50,199 nt of DNA from Candidatus Aminicenantota bacterium (GCA_018262835.1 JADFDP010000006.1:7013-57211); one strand, 5' to 3'. Shown: positions 23,837 through 32,468, numbered from the stretch's first letter. Notes: generated by a model not told the origin, from the sequence alone. Made by a program: numbers and translations.

Positions 23837-25024
23837 ATGAAGATCTCCCTGCGCGCCCAGAATATCCAGGAGTCCCCGATCCGCAAACTCTCCGCACTGG
23901 CCAACGCGGCCAAAAAGCGGGGCACGACCGTCTACCATCTGAATATCGGCCAGCCCGACATCCACACCCCCGAGGTTTTTTTTAGAAAGATCTACGAGTA
24001 TAATGAGAAGGTCTTATCCTACGGCCCTTCCGACGGCCTCGAAGCCCTGAAAGTCGCCATGGTCCGCTATTTCGACTATTTCAAGATCAAGCTGGAAAAC
24101 AAGAATATCGTCATCGCCACCGGCGGCAGCGAGGCCATCTCCTTCGCCTTCAACGCCGTAGCCGATCCGGGCGATGAAATCATCGTTTCCGAGCCCTTCT
24201 ACACCAACTACAGCGGCTACGCCTCGCAATGCGGCCTCAAGATCGTGCCGGTAACCGCCAGGGCCGAAAATGGCTTCCACTTACCCGACATCTCCGAGTT
24301 CAAAAAGAAGCTTACCCCGCGCACGCGCGCCATCCTCCTCTGCTCGCCCAACAACCCCACCGGCACGGTCTATTCTGAAAGGGAGCTGAAAGACATCGGC
24401 GCCTTCGCCAAAAAGCACGACCTGTTCCTCATCGCCGACGAGGTCTACAAGGAGTTCACCTACGACGGCAAGGTCCACTTCAGCGTGCTGCAGCTGGAGG
24501 GGCTGGAGGACCGCGTCATCGTGGTCGACTCCATCTCCAAGCGCTATTCGGCCTGCGGCGCCCGCATTGGCGCCGTCATGTCGCGCAACGAGGAAGTAAT
24601 GAAGGGGATCACCAAGTTCGCCCAGGCGCGACTCTGCCCGCCGACGCTGGAACAGGTTGGAGCCATCGGCGCCTATGAGCTGCCTCACGATTACTTCGCT
24701 GGAGTCATGGCCGAATATCAGAAGCGCCGCGACATCCTCTGTTCGATCCTGACCTCGCGCCAAGGGATCGTCCTGCAGAAGCCCGAGGGCGCCTTCTACA
24801 TCATGGCCAAGCTGCCGATCGCCGACGGTGAAACCTTCGCGCGCTGGCTGCTCAACGAATTCAGCGACAATAATGAAACCGTGATGATCGCCCCGGGCGA
24901 GGGATTTTACAGCACCCCGGGCAAGGGCAAGGACGAGGTCCGTTTGGCCTACGTCATCGAGGCCCTGAAGCTTGAACGCGCCGCCCGGCTACTGCTCATT
25001 GCCCTCGACCGCTATCAAGGCTGA
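23837..25024 (+). CDS. Class I/II PLP-dependent aminotransferase (aspartate-type)
   Basis: A 395-residue fold-type I aminotransferase. Visible landmarks: NIGQPDIHTPEVF, TGGSEAISFAFNAVADPGDEI, SPNNPTGTVY, LIADEVYKEF (the PLP-pyridine Asp), the Lys that forms the internal aldimine in DSISKRYSACGARIG, and R in GKDEVRLAYV. It is most similar in pattern to AspC-like or tyrosine/aspartate aminotransferases; the amino-donor specificity cannot be read. The ATG at 23837 was chosen for its AGGAGG ribosome site; longer in-frame readings run through a repeat. Confidence 0.9.
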   Translation: MKISLRAQNIQESPIRKLSALANAAKKRGTTVYHLNIGQPDIHTPEVFFRKIYEYNEKVLSYGPSDGLEALKVAMVRYFDYFKIKLENKNIVIATGGSEAISFAFNAVADPGDEIIVSEPFYTNYSGYASQCGLKIVPVTARAENGFHLPDISEFKKKLTPRTRAILLCSPNNPTGTVYSERELKDIGAFAKKHDLFLIADEVYKEFTYDGKVHFSVLQLEGLEDRVIVVDSISKRYSACGARIGAVMSRNEEVMKGITKFAQARLCPPTLEQVGAIGAYELPHDYFAGVMAEYQKRRDILCSILTSRQGIVLQKPEGAFYIMAKLPIADGETFARWLLNEFSDNNETVMIAPGEGFYSTPGKGKDEVRLAYVIEALKLERAARLLLIALDRYQG

Positions 25025-25152
25025 AAACAAAATTCGATTTTAGCGACACACCGGATGCGATTTTTTACGCTCAAAGGGAAACAGCAGGAAATGGGCGCGG
25101 GGAATTTATTCTGCACAATTTGTTTTTATTGACAAACGAAAAAGCCAATCAA

Positions 25153-25181
25153 TTGACATTAAAAAATCGACATGTTATAGA
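25153..25181 (+). promoter_or_regulatory. Promoter of the Lys/Ala-rich protein gene
   Basis: TTGACA, 17 bp, TATAGA, then a GGAGG ribosome site before the ATG at 25197. Confidence 0.7.
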
Positions 25182-25196
25182 AAGCCTGGAGGTCAC

Positions 25197-25451
25197 ATGC
25201 CAATCAAAAGAACGACAATGCGAAGCTCCAAAGGTACCAAGCTCTACGCCGTGCGCGATGCCAAGGGCCGTTTTAAGGACATCCAGAGCTACAAGAAATC
25301 CCATGCCATGGACATCAAGCGCAAGAGCAAAGCCGAACTGGCCAAGGCCGGCAAAGCAAAAGCCAAGGCCAAACCCAAAGTAAAAGCCAAGGCCAAACCG
25401 GTTGTCAAGGCCAGGGCCAAAGTTGTAAAAGGCAAAAAGACCAAAAAATAG
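25197..25451 (+). CDS. Small Lys/Ala-rich basic protein, histone H1-like tail
   Basis: An 84-residue, strongly basic protein. The first 40 residues (KGTKLYAVRDAKGRFKDIQSY) look folded; the rest is a Lys/Ala/Pro/Val-rich tail of AKAKPKVKAKAKP type, like bacterial histone H1-like proteins (Hc1, AlgP-like). Such tails neutralise and condense DNA, so a nucleoid role is a reasonable inference, not shown. The repeated AAGGCCAAA words in DNA make this gene prone to length changes. It is monocistronic, with its own promoter and a good ribosome site. Confidence 0.7.
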   Translation: MPIKRTTMRSSKGTKLYAVRDAKGRFKDIQSYKKSHAMDIKRKSKAELAKAGKAKAKAKPKVKAKAKPVVKARAKVVKGKKTKK

Positions 25452-25599
25452 TAACTTTCAGGCATGGGGAGAGATCGCCGGCATTCGCCAGCTGGCTTGA
25501 ACTGACAATAATTTTTTGTAGAATTTTTGACGACATTTGTGATGACGATTTTTTTCAGCAACCGATCCGCCCCGCGTTACAAAGGCAGGCCAGGGAAAC

Positions 25600-26868
25600 T
25601 TAGCGATCGACCTCTATAGTCTGCTCGCGTTCGCCGCCCAGTGACACATGGCTGACGCCCGCACCGGTAAAATCCTCGATGAAACTCAAGTAAGAACGCA
25701 CTTGCCGCGGCAGATCCTTCAGGCGGCCGATGGCCCCAATATTTTTTCGCCAGCCGGGCAAGGTTTGGTATACCGGCCGAACGAGGCTCAGGCCGTCGGC
25801 GTGGGAGGGGAATTGGCCGTCAGCGGCGGTCGCGCCCTCATAGGCCGTGGCCACCTGGATCTCGGCAAGTTCATCCAGCACGTCCAGCTTGGTGATGAAA
25901 AGGGAATCCACGCCGTTGATCTGCACGGCATACTTCAGCGCCACCAGGTCCAGCCAGCCAACGCGCCGCGGCCGGCCGGTGGTCGACCCGTATTCGTTCC
26001 CCCGCTCGCGCAGCATCCGCCCGTTTTCATCCTTCAGTTCCGTGGGGAAAGGCCCTTCGCCCACCCGCGTGGCATAGGCCTTGGAGATGCCGATCACCCG
26101 TTCCACGGACTTGGGCGATAGTCCGGTCCCGGAAAAGACACCGGCGATGGTGGTATTGGATGAGGTGACAAATGGATAAGTTCCCAGATTGATATCGAGC
26201 AAAGTTCCCTGGGCGCCCTCAAAAAGAATATTTTTCCCGTCCTGGAAGGCGCGCTGCAGCAAGAAAGTGGTGTTGGCGACATACGGTTTGAGGAATGCCC
26301 CGGCTTGCAGGTATTGGTCAATGGCCTGGTCAAAACTCTCGGCAGGATGGCCGTGGGCCGTGAACAGGCGGCGATAATACTCCGCCAGGGGCGTGATCTT
26401 TGAGCGGAACGCATTTTCCTGCAGCAAATCTTTTACAAAAAGAGCCCGGCGGCCGATGACATCCTCGTAAGCCGGACCGATGCCGCGCCGGGTCGTGCCG
26501 ATGCGCTGGTAGCGGGAATCTTCGAAAACCACATCCAGTTGCTGATGGAAGGGGAGGATCAGCGGCGCATGATCGCTCAAAGCCAGATTCTGCATGGACA
26601 ACCCCAAAGCCCTGGCATTTTTAATCTCTTCCACCAGCTGCAGCGGTTGGACCACCACCCCGTGGGCGATCACCGCCAGGCAGGCGGGATAAAAAATACC
26701 CGAAGGCAGCACATGCAGGACGACTTTCCGGCCCTGGTAATATACCGTGTGCCCGGCGTTGTGCCCGCCCTGAAAACGCGTGACCACGTCAAAAGCGCCG
26801 GCCAGGTAATCGATGGCTTTGCCTTTTCCTTCATCGCCCCATTGCAGTCCCAGCACGACAGTGTTCAT
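25600..26868 (-). CDS. purA: Adenylosuccinate synthetase
   Basis: PurA makes adenylosuccinate from IMP and aspartate using GTP. The 422-residue protein starts with VVLGLQWGDEGKGKAIDYLA (P-loop-like and catalytic Asp/His region) and has QGGHNAGHTVYY, GTTRRGIGPAYEDV, LFEGAQGTLLDINLGTYPFVTSSN, and EYGSTTGRPRRVGW. It is the last gene of the ndk-STAS-RsbW-SpoIIE operon, 10 bp after the phosphatase gene. Confidence 0.97.
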   Translation of the reverse strand: MNTVVLGLQWGDEGKGKAIDYLAGAFDVVTRFQGGHNAGHTVYYQGRKVVLHVLPSGIFYPACLAVIAHGVVVQPLQLVEEIKNARALGLSMQNLALSDHAPLILPFHQQLDVVFEDSRYQRIGTTRRGIGPAYEDVIGRRALFVKDLLQENAFRSKITPLAEYYRRLFTAHGHPAESFDQAIDQYLQAGAFLKPYVANTTFLLQRAFQDGKNILFEGAQGTLLDINLGTYPFVTSSNTTIAGVFSGTGLSPKSVERVIGISKAYATRVGEGPFPTELKDENGRMLRERGNEYGSTTGRPRRVGWLDLVALKYAVQINGVDSLFITKLDVLDELAEIQVATAYEGATAADGQFPSHADGLSLVRPVYQTLPGWRKNIGAIGRLKDLPRQVRSYLSFIEDFTGAGVSHVSLGGEREQTIEVDR

Positions 26869-26878
26869 GCAAACCCCC

Positions 26879-28129
26879 TCAGCGCACTTTGACGATCAAT
26901 ACGGTGAAATCATCATGGAATTTCGTGTTACGGCTGAAATCCTTTATTTTTTTGTACAAGCGGTCGCTCAAATCCGCTGCCGAAAGCCGCTTGTTGGCAA
27001 CCAGAAAATCCAGCATGGCTTGCTCGCCGAATTCTTCGCCGCTGGAATTCTGCGCTTCGAACACCCCATCAGTGAAAGCGCAGACGATATCCCCGCTGCG
27101 CAGCGGCACGGTCTCCTCCTGGAAAATGCTGCTGCCGCTGAATCCAAGCAGCAAGCCGCCCGCCTCCAGTTTCCTGACGCTTTTGTTCGAAATCAAAAAA
27201 GGGGCATTGTGCCCGGCGTTCACATAGGTCAGTGCCGGATTTTCGTCATTGAGCAGCATCCAGAACAATGTAATGAAGCGGCTGGCGCGGGTGATTTCAT
27301 GGATGAAGGAGTTGGCTTTGCCGATGAACCTGGCCGGTTTGAAAAGGTACAGCTCGTTCATGGAATGAAATATGGCCTGACAGGAGGCGGCCAGCAGCGC
27401 CGCGGACAATCCCTTGCCCTCGACATCGGCCAGCACCAGCGGCTGAATGTTTTTTTTCTTTTTTAAAATATCATAGTAATCGCCGCCCACCTCCTGAATG
27501 GGCTCATAAATGACAGCCATGTCATAATTTTTCAGCTGCGGCAGTGCCTGGGGCAAAAGCGACAGCTGGATGTCGCGGGCGATCTTCATCTCGTGTTCGT
27601 ACTTTTTTTTCTCGAAAATCTGGGCCAGATAGCGGATATTGTCCAATTCGATCAGCATGAAGCGGGAAAGAATATAGGCGAACTCAAAATCCTCCTGCTC
27701 CAGATCGCGGCGGTTGAACTTGCGCCCCAGCCCCAGGACAAGGGTTCTTTTTTTATTCTCGGAAATATTGAGCAGGGTGTGGATCCGCCGGCCCAAAAGC
27801 AGCTTTTTTAACGCGGTCAGTTCCTCCGGCAGATCCGCCACTTCCCGGCGGGCGGCTCCGGATATGGCTTTTTTTAATTTTTTTTTGATTAACTGGGCCT
27901 CCGTTTCGCTTAAGATAAAACCGCGCTTGCGTAAAAGGCTCTGGTTCTGGTCAAAAAAAAAGGTGCGGGAAATGCCCAGGGGCGCCATGAGAGAAGAAAA
28001 AAAGATGCGCATGACATGATCGACATCAAACTGCGATTGCAAGGCGGAGGAAAGTTCGTAAATGGAATTCAACTGCAATTTTTTGAATTTCAATTCCTTC
28101 TGCAGCCGCTTTATATCGTTTTCTGCCAT
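26879..28129 (-). CDS. SpoIIE-type PP2C phosphatase with N-terminal sensor region
   Basis: The 416-residue protein probably dephosphorylates a STAS-domain anti-anti-sigma factor. The N-terminal part is a coiled coil plus a GAF-like region (MRIFFSSLMAPLGISRTFFF). The PP2C/SpoIIE domain shows ARDIQLSLLPQALPQL, EVGGDYYD and ADVEGKGLSAALLA (metal-binding Asp residues), TYVNAGHNAP, and SGDIVCAFTDGVFEAQ. The ATG at 28129 was chosen over an in-frame TTG at 28147 because it is the only ATG; it lies inside the end of the RsbW-like gene (19-bp overlap). The gene sits with its predicted STAS substrate and the cognate kinase, which makes a partner-switching module likely. Confidence 0.88.
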   Translation of the reverse strand: MAENDIKRLQKELKFKKLQLNSIYELSSALQSQFDVDHVMRIFFSSLMAPLGISRTFFFDQNQSLLRKRGFILSETEAQLIKKKLKKAISGAARREVADLPEELTALKKLLLGRRIHTLLNISENKKRTLVLGLGRKFNRRDLEQEDFEFAYILSRFMLIELDNIRYLAQIFEKKKYEHEMKIARDIQLSLLPQALPQLKNYDMAVIYEPIQEVGGDYYDILKKKKNIQPLVLADVEGKGLSAALLAASCQAIFHSMNELYLFKPARFIGKANSFIHEITRASRFITLFWMLLNDENPALTYVNAGHNAPFLISNKSVRKLEAGGLLLGFSGSSIFQEETVPLRSGDIVCAFTDGVFEAQNSSGEEFGEQAMLDFLVANKRLSAADLSDRLYKKIKDFSRNTKFHDDFTVLIVKVR

Positions 28130-28554
28130 TTGATCATTTCGCAGCAATTTTCACCATCCACGGTTTCATAGGTGACGGAATCCATGATGGTTTTCATCAA
28201 TTTGACACCGAGACCGCCTTTCTTTTTTTTCTTGATCATCTTGCTGACATTGATCTCTTCATCGGAAATGTCCGGAGGCAGGCCGCGGTAAAAAATACGG
28301 ATTTTAATGCCGCCGGGAGCCAGGAAATATTCGATGGTGATATGCTGGTCGGTTTCATTGTTGTAGGAATGCTTGATGACATTGGTCACGGCCTCGTCAA
28401 TGGCCAACGATATTTTTTGCGCTTCGGCGGCAGGAAAATTGAACAGGGTGGTAATGTGCCGCGTCAATTCAACCACCATCTTCAACAGCTGGGTCTGGGA
28501 AAGGATGGTGATGGAAAAATCAGGCTTTTGGGGAAATATGGCTGAATTTTTCAA
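28111..28554 (-). CDS. RsbW-type anti-sigma factor kinase (HATPase)
   Basis: The 147-residue protein is a GHKL ATPase of the RsbW/SpoIIAB family. It has the N-box ISLAIDEAVTNVIKHSY (about residues 46-62), a G1-like region and GGLGVKLMKTIMDSVTYE. In partner switching it binds a sigma factor and phosphorylates a STAS antagonist. No ATG is available at the right place; TTG at 28554 is the probable start, overlapping the STAS gene by 35 bp with an AGG 6 nt upstream. No sigma factor gene is visible in this window. Confidence 0.85.
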   Translation of the reverse strand: MKNSAIFPQKPDFSITILSQTQLLKMVVELTRHITTLFNFPAAEAQKISLAIDEAVTNVIKHSYNNETDQHITIEYFLAPGGIKIRIFYRGLPPDISDEEINVSKMIKKKKKGGLGVKLMKTIMDSVTYETVDGENCCEMIKWQKTI

Positions 28555-28882
28555 TGGCTACCTGCTCATCCTTGATGAAATCATAAATTTCGGTAAAGCC
28601 GACCAAATCAAACGTTTCAAATACTCGATCGGAGAGCGAACACAATTTTATGTCTCCGCCTTTCTCACGAACTTCATCGATGTAGCCCATGATAATGCCC
28701 ATCCCGGCCGAAGTGATGTAATTCAGATCCTGGCCGTTGATCAGGATATTAAAATTGTTCTCCTTGATCAGCCGGATGAGTTCTTTTTCAAAACGGGCCA
28801 CCTGGTGGGCATCCAAATGACCCTTCAAATAAAGGACCGCCACGCCGTTGACCATCTTGCTGCGGATTTGAAAATTTTTCAT
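28520..28882 (-). CDS. STAS-domain anti-sigma factor antagonist
   Basis: The 120-residue protein has the STAS fold (NGVAVLYLKGHLDAHQVARFEKELIRLI) with the segment LNYITSAGMGIIMGY, where the Ser is the residue phosphorylated by RsbW-type kinases. It would release the sigma factor when unphosphorylated. It starts in an ATGA overlap with ndk, with GAGGGG upstream, and overlaps the kinase gene. Confidence 0.9.
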   Translation of the reverse strand: MKNFQIRSKMVNGVAVLYLKGHLDAHQVARFEKELIRLIKENNFNILINGQDLNYITSAGMGIIMGYIDEVREKGGDIKLCSLSDRVFETFDLVGFTEIYDFIKDEQVAIEKFSHISPKA

Positions 28883-29286
28883 CCCCTCTCTCCAAAGAAA
28901 AAATTGATTTCTTTTTCTGCCGTTTCCGGCGAATCGGCTCCATGGACGCTGTTTTGCTGCAGATCAATGGCAAAGCGGCGGCGCAAGCTCCCCGGCTCCG
29001 CCCTTTCAGGATCGGTTGGCCCCATCAACCGCCGCCAGGCTTGAATGGCGTCGGCTTTTTCCAGGAGCAGGACAAAGAGCTGCCCTGAGGACATGGTGGC
29101 CACCAGGCTGTCGTAAAATGGCGTGGCCCGGTATTTATCGTAGAAACTCGCCGCCTGGGCGGCGGTCAGGCGTTGGGTCGTGATGGCAGCGATATGGAAA
29201 TCATTTTTTTCAATTTCCGAGATGATCACCCCGACCAGCTGGCGTTGCACCGCATCAGGCTTGATTATGGCCAGGGTTCGCTCCAT
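28879..29286 (-). CDS. ndk: Nucleoside diphosphate kinase
   Basis: Ndk transfers phosphate from ATP to NDPs. The 135-residue protein has MERTLAIIKPDAVQ (about residues 1-14), FYDSLVATMSSGQLFVLLL, RRLMGPTDPERAEPGSLR and the active-site His in NSVHGADSPETAEKEI (about residue 114). Length and motifs match the family. It leads the ndk-STAS-RsbW-SpoIIE-purA operon, has a GAGG ribosome site and a good promoter. Confidence 0.96.
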   Translation of the reverse strand: MERTLAIIKPDAVQRQLVGVIISEIEKNDFHIAAITTQRLTAAQAASFYDKYRATPFYDSLVATMSSGQLFVLLLEKADAIQAWRRLMGPTDPERAEPGSLRRRFAIDLQQNSVHGADSPETAEKEINFFFGERG

Positions 29287-29302
29287 GGATCACCTCGTTG
29301 CC

Positions 29303-29331
29303 ATTGTAGACCAAAACCTGCCGAAATTCAA
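29303..29331 (-). promoter_or_regulatory. Promoter of the ndk operon
   Basis: On the minus strand TTGAAT, 17 bp, TACAAT. Confidence 0.65.
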
Positions 29332-29377
29332 ATCTCCTTTTCATTGCAAAACAAAAAAATTTTTTTTAAAAAAACTA

Positions 29378-29405
29378 TTGACACGCAATTTTATTGTAAT
29401 ATAAT
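29378..29405 (+). promoter_or_regulatory. Promoter of the phosphate-binding protein gene
   Basis: TTGACA, 16 bp, TATAAT, about 80 nt before the ATG at 29489; an AGGAGG ribosome site precedes the start. Confidence 0.7.
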
Positions 29406-29420
29406 TGTACTATGATTGTA
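29393..29420 (+). promoter_or_regulatory. Three ATTGTA direct repeats at 11-bp spacing
   Basis: ATTGTA at 29393, 29404 and 29415, exactly one DNA turn apart, over and just past the -10 box. The geometry resembles Pho boxes (tandem half-sites spaced 11 bp), but the sequence is not the E. coli consensus. Confidence 0.5.
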
Positions 29421-29488
29421 GTCCAAACATCGCCTGCGCGCCGCTTTAACAAAAGCACAAAAATAAAATCATGTAGGAGGAAAATCAC

Positions 29489-30451
29489 ATGAAAAAAATG
29501 CTCACCCTTCTCGCGGTTCTGTCCCTGCTAGGACATTTCGCCGCCCAGACCCTGCCGGCCCAGAAAGAGGCCGGACAGAAACTGCAAGGCACGATTACCA
29601 TTTCCGGAGCCTGGGCGCTTTACCCCATGGTGGTAAAATGGTCCGAGGAATTCCGCAAGCTCAATCCCGATGTCCGCATCGACATTTCTGCGGGCGGCGC
29701 CGGCAAGGGCATTGCCGATGCCCTGGCCGATATGGTCGATATCGGAATGGTTTCACGCGAAATTCATCCGGTGGAAATCCAAAAGGGAGCCTGGTTCATT
29801 CCGGTCACCAAGGACGCCGTGGTTCCGGTCATCAACCAGGACAACCCCCTGTTCAAGGAAATTGTAAAAAAGGGGATTAAAAAAACTGATTTTACCCGCA
29901 TCTGGCTCAACGAGGAACCGCCAACCTGGAATGAGCTCCTGGGCGGCAAAGGCAGCGTGCAGGTTCATGTCTACACCCGCTCCGATTCCTGCGGCGCGGC
30001 CGAGACCTGGGCCCTGTTTTTAGGCAAAAAGCAAGAAGATCTTCTGGGCATCGGGGTCTTCGGAGACCCGGGACTGAACGAAGCCGTGCGCAAGGACGCG
30101 CTGGGCATAGGCTTCAACAACATTAATTACGCCTATGACGCAACCACCCTCAAGCCCATGTCCGGGACCGCGATTCTGCCCATCGATCTGAACGCCAACG
30201 GGCGTCTCGACCCGGAAGAAAATTTCTACGCCAACCGCGACGCGATCGTCAGCGCCATCGCCGACGACAAGTATCCCAGCCCTCCGGCCAGGGACCTGTA
30301 CTTCGTCTGCAAGGGCCAGCCCAAAAAGCAGCTGGTCGCGGCTTTCATGAAATGGATATTGAAAGAAGGCCAGAAATTCGTTCCCGAAGCAGGATATATC
30401 GGCCTCACTGCCGGAAAAATTTCCCAGGCCCTGGTCAAAATCGGCCAGTAA
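29489..30451 (+). CDS. Periplasmic phosphate-type ABC substrate-binding protein (PstS-like)
   Basis: The 320-residue protein has a signal peptide (MKKMLTLLAVLSLLGHFAAQTLPA) and PstS-type motifs: GTITISGAWALYPMVVKWSEEF near residues 34-56, SAGGAGKGIADALADMVDIGMVSREI near 76-101 and YTRSDSCGAAETWA near 162-175. It would bind phosphate or a similar anion in the periplasm. The permease and ATPase genes (pstCAB) do not follow; a porin gene does. Phosphate is the inferred ligand; molybdate- or tungstate-type proteins are related but less similar in pattern. Confidence 0.8.
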   Translation: MKKMLTLLAVLSLLGHFAAQTLPAQKEAGQKLQGTITISGAWALYPMVVKWSEEFRKLNPDVRIDISAGGAGKGIADALADMVDIGMVSREIHPVEIQKGAWFIPVTKDAVVPVINQDNPLFKEIVKKGIKKTDFTRIWLNEEPPTWNELLGGKGSVQVHVYTRSDSCGAAETWALFLGKKQEDLLGIGVFGDPGLNEAVRKDALGIGFNNINYAYDATTLKPMSGTAILPIDLNANGRLDPEENFYANRDAIVSAIADDKYPSPPARDLYFVCKGQPKKQLVAAFMKWILKEGQKFVPEAGYIGLTAGKISQALVKIGQ

Positions 30452-30479
30452 CAACGGCCGAACCAAGAGGAGATGAATC

Positions 30480-31499
30480 ATGAAGAAAAAGAATGCTATC
30501 CTGGCGCTGGCGGCTTGCCTGCTGCTCACTTCCGCCACTTGGCTGCGGGGCGAAAGCAAATTTTCCGGCCTGATGCTCGGCGACTATTATTATGCGTTCA
30601 ATAATCACGACGCGGCTGTCGAAGACAACAACGGCTTCTGGTTCCGGCGCATCTATTTCACCTACGACAACACGCTGACCGACAAAATCGCCATGCGCTT
30701 CCGCCTGGAAATGAACAGCCCGGGCGATTTCAAAACCTCCACGACCCTGATTCCTTTTGTCAAGGACGCCTATCTGTCCGCCAAGATCGGCAAGCATACC
30801 CTGATGCTCGGCCTGATCGGCACCCCCATGTATGACAATGTAGAGGATTTTTGGGGCTACCGCGCCATGGAAAAAACTCCGATCGACCTTTTTAAATTCG
30901 GCAATTCCCGCGATCTCGGCATTGGCCTGAAGGGAGCCCTGGACAATAAAAAAACGCTGACTTACACCCTGGTGTTCGGAAACGGATCCAACAACAAATC
31001 AGAAACCGACCACGGCAAGGCGGCATATGCCCGTCTCAACTTTCAGCCCATTCCGGCATTGTTTTTTGAAATTTACGCCGATTACATCAACCTGGGCAAT
31101 GAGAGTTCCGTCAATATCTTCCAGGCCTTTGCCGGAGTGAAGGGCAATTGGGGAAGGAGCGGCCTCAATTTCGGCTATCGCCACGCCAAGCAGGGCGAAA
31201 CCGGCAGCGACATGAAATTCGTATCCCTGTTCGGCGTGTTCAAACTGTGCCAGAAAATGGACCTTATCGCCCGCTACGACCGTTTGCTCGATCCCAATGC
31301 CAACGGCAGCAAGATCGATTACATTCCCATGGCCAACAACGCCAAGGCCAATGTGCTCCTGGCCGGTCTCGGCTGGTCGCTGAACGATAATGTAAAGATC
31401 ATCCCCAACGTCAAGTATGTTTTTTACGACGCGCCTGAAAGCGGCGACAAACCTCAAGCCGATTTTTACACCTACCTTACGTTATATTTCAAATTCTAA
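30480..31499 (+). CDS. Outer-membrane porin, phosphate-selective (OprP-type) candidate
   Basis: The 339-residue product has a signal peptide and a long series of aromatic-alternating strands (GFWFRRIYFTYDNTLTDKIAMRFRLEMN), ending in the terminal aromatic pattern YLTLYFKF expected of an outer-membrane porin. The RRIYFTYD and YFDxL-type strands recall the phosphate-selective porin O/P family. It follows the phosphate-type binding protein gene by 28 bp with an AAGAGGAG ribosome site, which supports a joint role in anion uptake. Selectivity is inferred from context. Confidence 0.7.
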   Translation: MKKKNAILALAACLLLTSATWLRGESKFSGLMLGDYYYAFNNHDAAVEDNNGFWFRRIYFTYDNTLTDKIAMRFRLEMNSPGDFKTSTTLIPFVKDAYLSAKIGKHTLMLGLIGTPMYDNVEDFWGYRAMEKTPIDLFKFGNSRDLGIGLKGALDNKKTLTYTLVFGNGSNNKSETDHGKAAYARLNFQPIPALFFEIYADYINLGNESSVNIFQAFAGVKGNWGRSGLNFGYRHAKQGETGSDMKFVSLFGVFKLCQKMDLIARYDRLLDPNANGSKIDYIPMANNAKANVLLAGLGWSLNDNVKIIPNVKYVFYDAPESGDKPQADFYTYLTLYFKF

Positions 31500-31511
31500 T
31501 TATTGCAGCGC

Positions 31512-31533
31512 GCGGGGGAGCCGACTCCCCCGC
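31512..31533 (+). terminator. Strong GC hairpin after the porin gene
   Basis: GCGGGGGAG, loop CCGA, CTCCCCCGC: a 9-bp stem with a 4-base loop, 12 bp after the porin stop. It lacks a U-tract directly after, so it may act as a weak or bidirectional terminator for the convergent porin and xerD genes. Confidence 0.6.
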
Positions 31534-31554
31534 TTGTTGCAGTTTGAGGGCAGG

Positions 31555-32466
31555 TCATTTTTTTTTGCTGCGCGGATGGAACTGATCATATACTTTTTTC
31601 ACCTGGTCCTTGGCCAGGTGGGTATAAATCTCGGTGGTAGTGATGGATGAGTGCCCGAGCAGCATTTGCACCGATCTCAGGTCGGCTCCTTTTTCGACCA
31701 GGTGGGTGGCAAAGGAGTGCCGCAGGACATGCGGGGTCAGGTGGCCGGCCAAGCCGGCCTTTTGTCCATAGGCCGAGATCATCTTCCACAGCCCCTGGCG
31801 GCTGAACATCCCGCCATGGTAATTCACGAAAACCTGCTCGGGCCTCGCCTGTTTTACCAGAAGCGGACGACTGAATTCAAGATAATCCCGCAAACAATCC
31901 CGGGACACTTCATTGAAAGGCACGATGCGCTCCTTCCCGCCCTTGCCCAAAACGCGTAAAAACCCCTCGTCCAGATACACGTCTGCCAGTTTTAGCTGGG
32001 CCACTTCGGAAATCCGCAGTCCCGTGGCGTACATCAGCTCCAAAACCGCCTTGTCCCTTTTGCCGAATGTCGTGGACCGATCCGGAGTTTCCAGCAAGCG
32101 GGAAACATCATCGATGGAAAGATACTTGGGCAGCTTGAGCCACTTCTTGGGCAGGGAGACGGCGGAAACCGGACTGAATTCCAGCAGTTCATCCTGGAGC
32201 AGGTAGCGGTAAAAACTTTTCAGTACGGAGATCAGGTGGGCCTGGGAAGAGACGGCGCCGCCCCGCTGCCCTTGTTGGCGGATGAAATCAAGAATATTTT
32301 TCTCGCCCAAATGCAGATAGTCCAAATGCTTTTTTGTTAAAAAGGAGAAAAACTTTTCCAGTTCCTGGCGGTAAGACAGGATCGTGTTGGCAGCGAACCC
32401 TTTCTCGAATTCCAGATAAAGTAAAAATTGATCCAGGGGCGAACGCGGGGAAGCGGGTTCAACCAT
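31555..32466 (-). CDS. xerD: Site-specific tyrosine recombinase, XerD-type
   Basis: XerC/XerD resolves chromosome dimers at dif. The 303-residue protein has an N-terminal SAM-like core-binding domain and the catalytic residues: Arg in ATGLRISEV, Lys in LGKGGKERIVPF, HxxR in HVLRHSFATHLV, His in LLGHSSITTTEIYTHL and the nucleophile Tyr in that block. Length and motifs fit XerD; XerC is possible. It lies 2 bp after an MBL hydrolase gene, in the apgM-MBL-xerD operon, with no dif-like site or integrase cassette visible here. Confidence 0.93.
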   Translation of the reverse strand: MVEPASPRSPLDQFLLYLEFEKGFAANTILSYRQELEKFFSFLTKKHLDYLHLGEKNILDFIRQQGQRGGAVSSQAHLISVLKSFYRYLLQDELLEFSPVSAVSLPKKWLKLPKYLSIDDVSRLLETPDRSTTFGKRDKAVLELMYATGLRISEVAQLKLADVYLDEGFLRVLGKGGKERIVPFNEVSRDCLRDYLEFSRPLLVKQARPEQVFVNYHGGMFSRQGLWKMISAYGQKAGLAGHLTPHVLRHSFATHLVEKGADLRSVQMLLGHSSITTTEIYTHLAKDQVKKVYDQFHPRSKKK

Positions 32467-32468
32467 GC

